9,717 bases of DNA from CAZDCZ01 sp964504155 (GTDB lineage Bacteria > Bacteroidota > Bacteroidia > Bacteroidales > UBA12077), in contig CAZDCZ010000097.1 of NCBI GenBank assembly GCA_964504155.1, positions 1 to 9,717 of the forward strand, given 5' to 3'. Shown piece by piece: positions 6,642 to 9,717 of this stretch (the first letter of the stretch is position 1; each line of letters opens with the position of its first letter). The position numbers were made by a program, and so were the translations under genes. Under the pieces are notes generated by a model. The model did not search any database. It saw only the letters and a list, made by a program, of their open reading frames with translations, and had not been told where the DNA came from.

Positions 6642-7862
6642 GTGAGCTTAAATATTAATAAAATAAGGAATGATTTCCCGATATTAAGTCAGAAAGTTTA
6701 TAATAAACCATTGATATATTTCGATAATGCTGCAACAACTCAAAAACCAAAGCAGGTTATTGATGAGATAGCTAAAATATATTCTGAGCAAAATAGTAAT
6801 ATTCATCGAGGCGTTCATTTTTTAAGCGATAGCTTAACATCGAGATTTGAAGATGCTCGAAAAACAGTTAGAAAATTTATTAATGCTAAATTCGATCGTG
6901 AAATTATTTTTACAAGTGGTACTACTCATTCAATTAATGCTGTAGCATTTTCTTTTGGCGAAAAATTTATTCGTAAAAACGACGAAATTATTGTTTCCAC
7001 TCTCGAACATCATGCCAATATTGTTCCGTGGCAATTACTTTGCGAAAGAAAAGGTGCCGTACTTAAAGTTATTCCTGTTAACGATAAAGGAGAGTTAATT
7101 CTCGACGAATTAGAAAATTTGTTATCTCCAAAAACAAAACTTGTTGCAGTTAATCAAGTGTCGAATGCTATTGGTACAATTAACGATGTTAAAAAAATTA
7201 TAGAAATAGCACATAAAAATAATACTGCTGTATTAATTGATGGTGCGCAAAGTGTACAGCACGAACAGGTTGATGTTCAGGAGCTTGATTGTGATTTCTT
7301 TGTGTTTTCAGGACATAAAATATACGGACCAAATGGAATAGGTGTATTATATGGAAAAGAAAAATGGCTAAACGAAATGCCTCCATATCAATCGGGAGGT
7401 GAGATGATAGATAAAGTTAGTTTCGAGAAAACTACGTTTAACGAATTGCCATTTAAGTTTGAAGCAGGAACTCCAAATTATGTTGGTGCTATTGGTTTGG
7501 CTATTGCTATCGATTATGTTTCGAATATAGGTTTAGATAATATTTTAGAATACGAAAGCGAATTGTTAAGTTATGCTACCAAGAAAATAAAAAATATTGA
7601 TGGTTTGAAAATTATAGGAACGGCCGAGAAAAAAGTTAGTGTCTTGTCTTTTATATTCGACGATATTCATTTTTACGATGTAGGTATGGTGCTCGATAAA
7701 ATGGGTATTGCTGTTCGAACAGGACATCATTGTGCCGAACCTATTATGAATAGATTTAATATTGATGGTACAATTCGTGCGTCGTTTGCATTTTATAATA
7801 CAAAAGACGAAATAGATAAATTATATGATGCTTTATTAAAAGTAAAGCAAATGTTTGGTTAA
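6642..7862 (+). CDS. sufS: Cysteine desulfurase SufS
   Basis: SufS is the pyridoxal-phosphate enzyme that converts cysteine to alanine and holds the sulfur as a persulfide for SufE. The 406-residue protein is a class V aminotransferase of the group II (SufS/CsdA) type: YFDNAATTQKP (26-36), SGTTHSIN (92-99), EHHANIVPW (122-130, H123 expected to stack on PLP), DGAQS (200-204), the Schiff-base lysine K226 in SGHKIYGPNG (223-232), FEAGTPN (273-279) and the short active-site loop RTGHHCAEP (359-367) with C364 as the persulfide cysteine. The start is GTG at 6642, the only non-ATG start in the operon; the reading MSLNINKIRNDFP fits the family N-terminus and no in-frame ATG is better placed. sufE follows after 14 bp. 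Confidence 0.97.
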   Translation: MSLNINKIRNDFPILSQKVYNKPLIYFDNAATTQKPKQVIDEIAKIYSEQNSNIHRGVHFLSDSLTSRFEDARKTVRKFINAKFDREIIFTSGTTHSINAVAFSFGEKFIRKNDEIIVSTLEHHANIVPWQLLCERKGAVLKVIPVNDKGELILDELENLLSPKTKLVAVNQVSNAIGTINDVKKIIEIAHKNNTAVLIDGAQSVQHEQVDVQELDCDFFVFSGHKIYGPNGIGVLYGKEKWLNEMPPYQSGGEMIDKVSFEKTTFNELPFKFEAGTPNYVGAIGLAIAIDYVSNIGLDNILEYESELLSYATKKIKNIDGLKIIGTAEKKVSVLSFIFDDIHFYDVGMVLDKMGIAVRTGHHCAEPIMNRFNIDGTIRASFAFYNTKDEIDKLYDALLKVKQMFG

Positions 7863-7876
7863 ATAAAAGCTTTAAT

Positions 7877-8302
7877 ATGTCATTGTTAGAAAAACAAAAC
7901 GAAATAGTAGAAGAGTTTTCAGTATTTACCGACTGGATGGATAAATATAATTACTTAATAGAGTTAAGTAAGGATATTAATCAAATAGATAAAGAAAAGA
8001 AAACTCAGCAACATTTAATAGAAGGTTGTCAATCGAAAGTATGGTTAAATGCAGAATTAGAAAACGGCAGAATTCGATTTTCTGCCGATAGCGATGCAAT
8101 TATTACAAAAGGAATTGCTGCACTTTTGGTTAGGGTTCTCGATAACGAAAAACCTGAAGATATTATTAATGCCGATTTGTTCTTTCTCGACGAAATAGGA
8201 TTGCAACAAAATCTCTCGCCTACCAGATCTAATGGATTGTTAGCGATGCTTAAGCAAATGAAATTATATGCCATTGCTTTTAATGCTAAATTAAAAATGT
8301 AA
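7877..8302 (+). CDS. sufE: Sulfur acceptor protein SufE
   Basis: SufE accepts the persulfide sulfur from SufS and passes it to SufB, stimulating the desulfurase. The 141-residue protein matches the SufE/YgdK family over its whole length. It has an N-terminal helical part (IVEEFSVFTDWMDKYNYLIEL), the active-site loop LIEGCQSKVWL (47-57) with C51 as the acceptor cysteine, DSDAIITKGIAALL (71-84) and the C-terminal LSPTRSNGLLAML (113-125). It lies immediately after sufS (14 bp), so the sulfur donor and acceptor are encoded together. The C364 loop of SufS, rather than a zinc-ligand SufU partner, agrees with a SufE-dependent system. Confidence 0.97.
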   Translation: MSLLEKQNEIVEEFSVFTDWMDKYNYLIELSKDINQIDKEKKTQQHLIEGCQSKVWLNAELENGRIRFSADSDAIITKGIAALLVRVLDNEKPEDIINADLFFLDEIGLQQNLSPTRSNGLLAMLKQMKLYAIAFNAKLKM

Positions 8303-8315
8303 ATATTTTATTAAT

Positions 8316-8639
8316 ATGACTGAAAAAGAAAATTTCTTAGCTATTGAAGTTGCTGTATTAGATGTTATTAAAACGGTTTACGACCCTGAAATTCCTGTAA
8401 ATATTTATGCATTAGGACTTATTTATAAGATTGATGTTGACGAAAATAATAATGTTGAGATAAAAATGACTTTAACTGCCCCAAACTGTCCTATGGCAGA
8501 AGACTTAATACAAGAAGTTAACAATAAAGTTAAAGGAATTAAAGATGTAAATGAAGTTACTATAAATCTTGTGTTCGACCCTCCTTGGGATAAAAGTATG
8601 ATGAGCGAAGAAGCTTTACTTGAACTCGGAATGCTTTAG
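8316..8639 (+). CDS. sufT: DUF59 / MIP18-family Fe-S assembly protein (SufT-like)
   Basis: This small protein (107 residues) is of the DUF59 (MIP18-like) family commonly found at the end of Bacteroidota suf operons and linked to Fe-S cluster maturation or delivery. Visible signatures are VYDPEIPVNIYALGLIY (21-37), the conserved TAPNCPMAED (54-63) with C58 as the key cysteine, and VFDPPWDKSMMSEEALLELG (86-105). Relatives include SufT of Staphylococcus and PaaD of the phenylacetate pathway; no paa genes are here and the suf context settles the choice. The symbol sufT is used in the loose sense for the single-domain form. It starts 13 bp after sufE, and the biochemical step is not firmly known for this subgroup. 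Confidence 0.92.
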   Translation: MTEKENFLAIEVAVLDVIKTVYDPEIPVNIYALGLIYKIDVDENNNVEIKMTLTAPNCPMAEDLIQEVNNKVKGIKDVNEVTINLVFDPPWDKSMMSEEALLELGML

Positions 8640-8677
8640 TGTCGAATAATTTATATTGAATTAATCATAATGCATAT

Positions 8678-9634
8678 ATGGCTGTTGGTAAGCAATATAA
8701 GTCGTTATTTGTGGAAAATAAGATTCAAATAACGAAAATTATTAAACAAAAAGCTCTTGCAATTGGTTTTTCGGAAGTTGGTGTTTCAAAAGCTGAATTT
8801 CTAAAAAAAGATGCAGAGCATTTAAAAACTTGGCTAAAAAACGAGATGAATGGTGAGATGTCGTATATGGCAAATCATTTCGACAAACGTGTTAATCCGG
8901 CTAAACTCGTAGAAAATGCAAAATCTATTATCTCAGTTTTGTATAATTATTACCCTTCCAAAGTCCAGATTGATGATACTTATAAAATATCGAAATATGC
9001 TTACGGACAAGATTACCACTATGTTGTAAAAGAAAAATTGAATGAATTATTTGTATTTATTCAAAAGGAGTTTGGAAATATTACCGGCAGAGCATTTGTC
9101 GATTCAGCCCCAGTATTAGATAGAACCTGGGCTGTAAAAGCAGGATTAGGATGGATTGGGAAAAATACTAATCTGATAAATAAAAAATTAGGCTCGTTTG
9201 TCTTTATTGGCGAGTTAGTTGTTAATATAGAGTTAGATTACGATAGACCGATAAAAGATTATTGCGGCACTTGCACTAGATGTATCGATGCCTGTCCTAC
9301 CAATGCTTTGGCAAAACCATATCTTATTGATGCTCGTAGATGTATTTCGTATCTTTCAATAGAAAAGAAAGGTAAAATTCCGGAAGAAACAAAAGGGCAG
9401 TGGGAAAATAATATTTTTGGTTGCGATATTTGCCAGGATGTTTGCCCTTGGAATTCGAAGCTTGAAGGAAATACCGAACCATTATTTACTCCTAAACAGG
9501 AATTGTTAAATAACACTTGCGAAGAATGGGAGAGTCTTTCGAAAGAAAAATTTAACGAAATATTTAAAAAATCGCCTGTTAAAAGAACTAAATATCAAGG
9601 TTTAATGAGAAACATAGACTTTGTGAAAAAATAA
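8678..9634 (+). CDS. queG: Epoxyqueuosine reductase
   Basis: QueG reduces epoxyqueuosine to queuosine in the wobble position of tRNAs with GUN anticodons, using cobalamin and two [4Fe-4S] clusters, in the cytosol. The 318-residue protein has the family core: EMSYMANHFDKRVNP (60-74), FVDSAPVLDR (140-149, D142 is the likely proton donor), KAGLGWIGKNTNLI (154-167), and the ferredoxin-like cysteines C196-x2-C199-x2-C202-x3-C206-P together with C222, C249, C252 and C256 (GCDICQDVCPWN). All eight expected cluster ligands are present. It ends with YQGLMRNIDFV, without the C-terminal HEAT-like extension of some proteobacterial QueG. The first 15 or so residues precede the usual start of the fold, but the ATG at 8678 is the first in frame. 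It lies 38 bp after the DUF59 gene and appears to be the last gene of the operon. Confidence 0.96.
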   Translation: MAVGKQYKSLFVENKIQITKIIKQKALAIGFSEVGVSKAEFLKKDAEHLKTWLKNEMNGEMSYMANHFDKRVNPAKLVENAKSIISVLYNYYPSKVQIDDTYKISKYAYGQDYHYVVKEKLNELFVFIQKEFGNITGRAFVDSAPVLDRTWAVKAGLGWIGKNTNLINKKLGSFVFIGELVVNIELDYDRPIKDYCGTCTRCIDACPTNALAKPYLIDARRCISYLSIEKKGKIPEETKGQWENNIFGCDICQDVCPWNSKLEGNTEPLFTPKQELLNNTCEEWESLSKEKFNEIFKKSPVKRTKYQGLMRNIDFVKK

Positions 9635-9717
9635 TATTTTGTTTCTAATAATCTCATAGAATTTTAATTCAATTTATGAGTATATGACAAAAATATTAAT
9701 CCGCATTATTCATACAA
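9635..9717. other. Downstream flank with a weak hairpin
   Basis: CTCATA (9653-9658) pairs with TATGAG (9675-9680), and AATT on each inner side can lengthen the stem with one bulge. No T-run follows, so this is not a standard intrinsic terminator. No gene start is visible before the window ends. It may be the 3' end of the suf-queG transcript or chance pairing in AT-rich DNA. Confidence 0.2.

Noticed and set aside
1..9717. CRISPR array, tRNA, rRNA, insertion sequence or phage signs
   Set aside because: No regularly spaced identical repeats, no tRNA cloverleaf, no rRNA-like sequence and no transposase or integrase reading frame was seen.

Overview
The window looks like a chromosomal segment from an AT-rich member of the Bacteroidota, probably a Bacteroidales-type lineage. 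The evidence is the gene content and protein signatures (a Bacteroidota-style sufB-C-D-S-E plus DUF59 cluster, and an AAA_14/DUF4143 ATPase), the lack of Shine-Dalgarno sequences before the genes, and two matches to the Bacteroidota -7 promoter box TAnnTTTG. The assignment to phylum is fairly secure; anything finer is inference.

Layout. Bases 1-82 hold the probable last codons of an upstream gene and a strong intrinsic terminator. Bases 83-279 are non-coding but structured. They contain an imperfect direct repeat, a perfect 34-bp palindrome with two degenerate copies around it, and a TAnnTTTG box touching the palindrome. This leads into a plus-strand gene (280-1497) for an AAA_14/DUF4143 ATPase with a winged-helix-like middle and a degenerate PD-(D/E)XK-like C-terminus. 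Bases 1498-1778 separate this gene from the convergent thiL and hold a palindromic repeat and a bidirectional terminator. thiL (thiamine-monophosphate kinase) runs on the minus strand from 2810 to 1779.

From 2939 to 9634 seven plus-strand genes run with gaps of only 13-43 bp and no internal terminator that I can see: sufB, sufC, sufD, sufS, sufE, a DUF59 (SufT-like) gene and queG. The 128-bp thiL/sufB divergent gap holds a candidate suf promoter ending only 7 bp before the sufB ATG, plus a dyad-symmetric AT-rich element that could be an operator.

How the genes work together. SufS takes sulfur from cysteine and passes it through SufE to the SufBCD scaffold, where SufC supplies ATPase activity. 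The DUF59 protein probably helps maturation or delivery to client proteins. QueG, which needs two [4Fe-4S] clusters and cobalamin, completes queuosine in tRNA and is a plausible client sharing the transcript. No A-type carrier (SufA) and no Rrf2/Fur-type regulator is encoded here.

I do not see a clearly new biological system: the coding content is mostly conserved housekeeping. The parts most worth follow-up are the palindrome array before the ATPase, the possible operator and near-leaderless start of the suf operon, and the cysteine tail of SufD.
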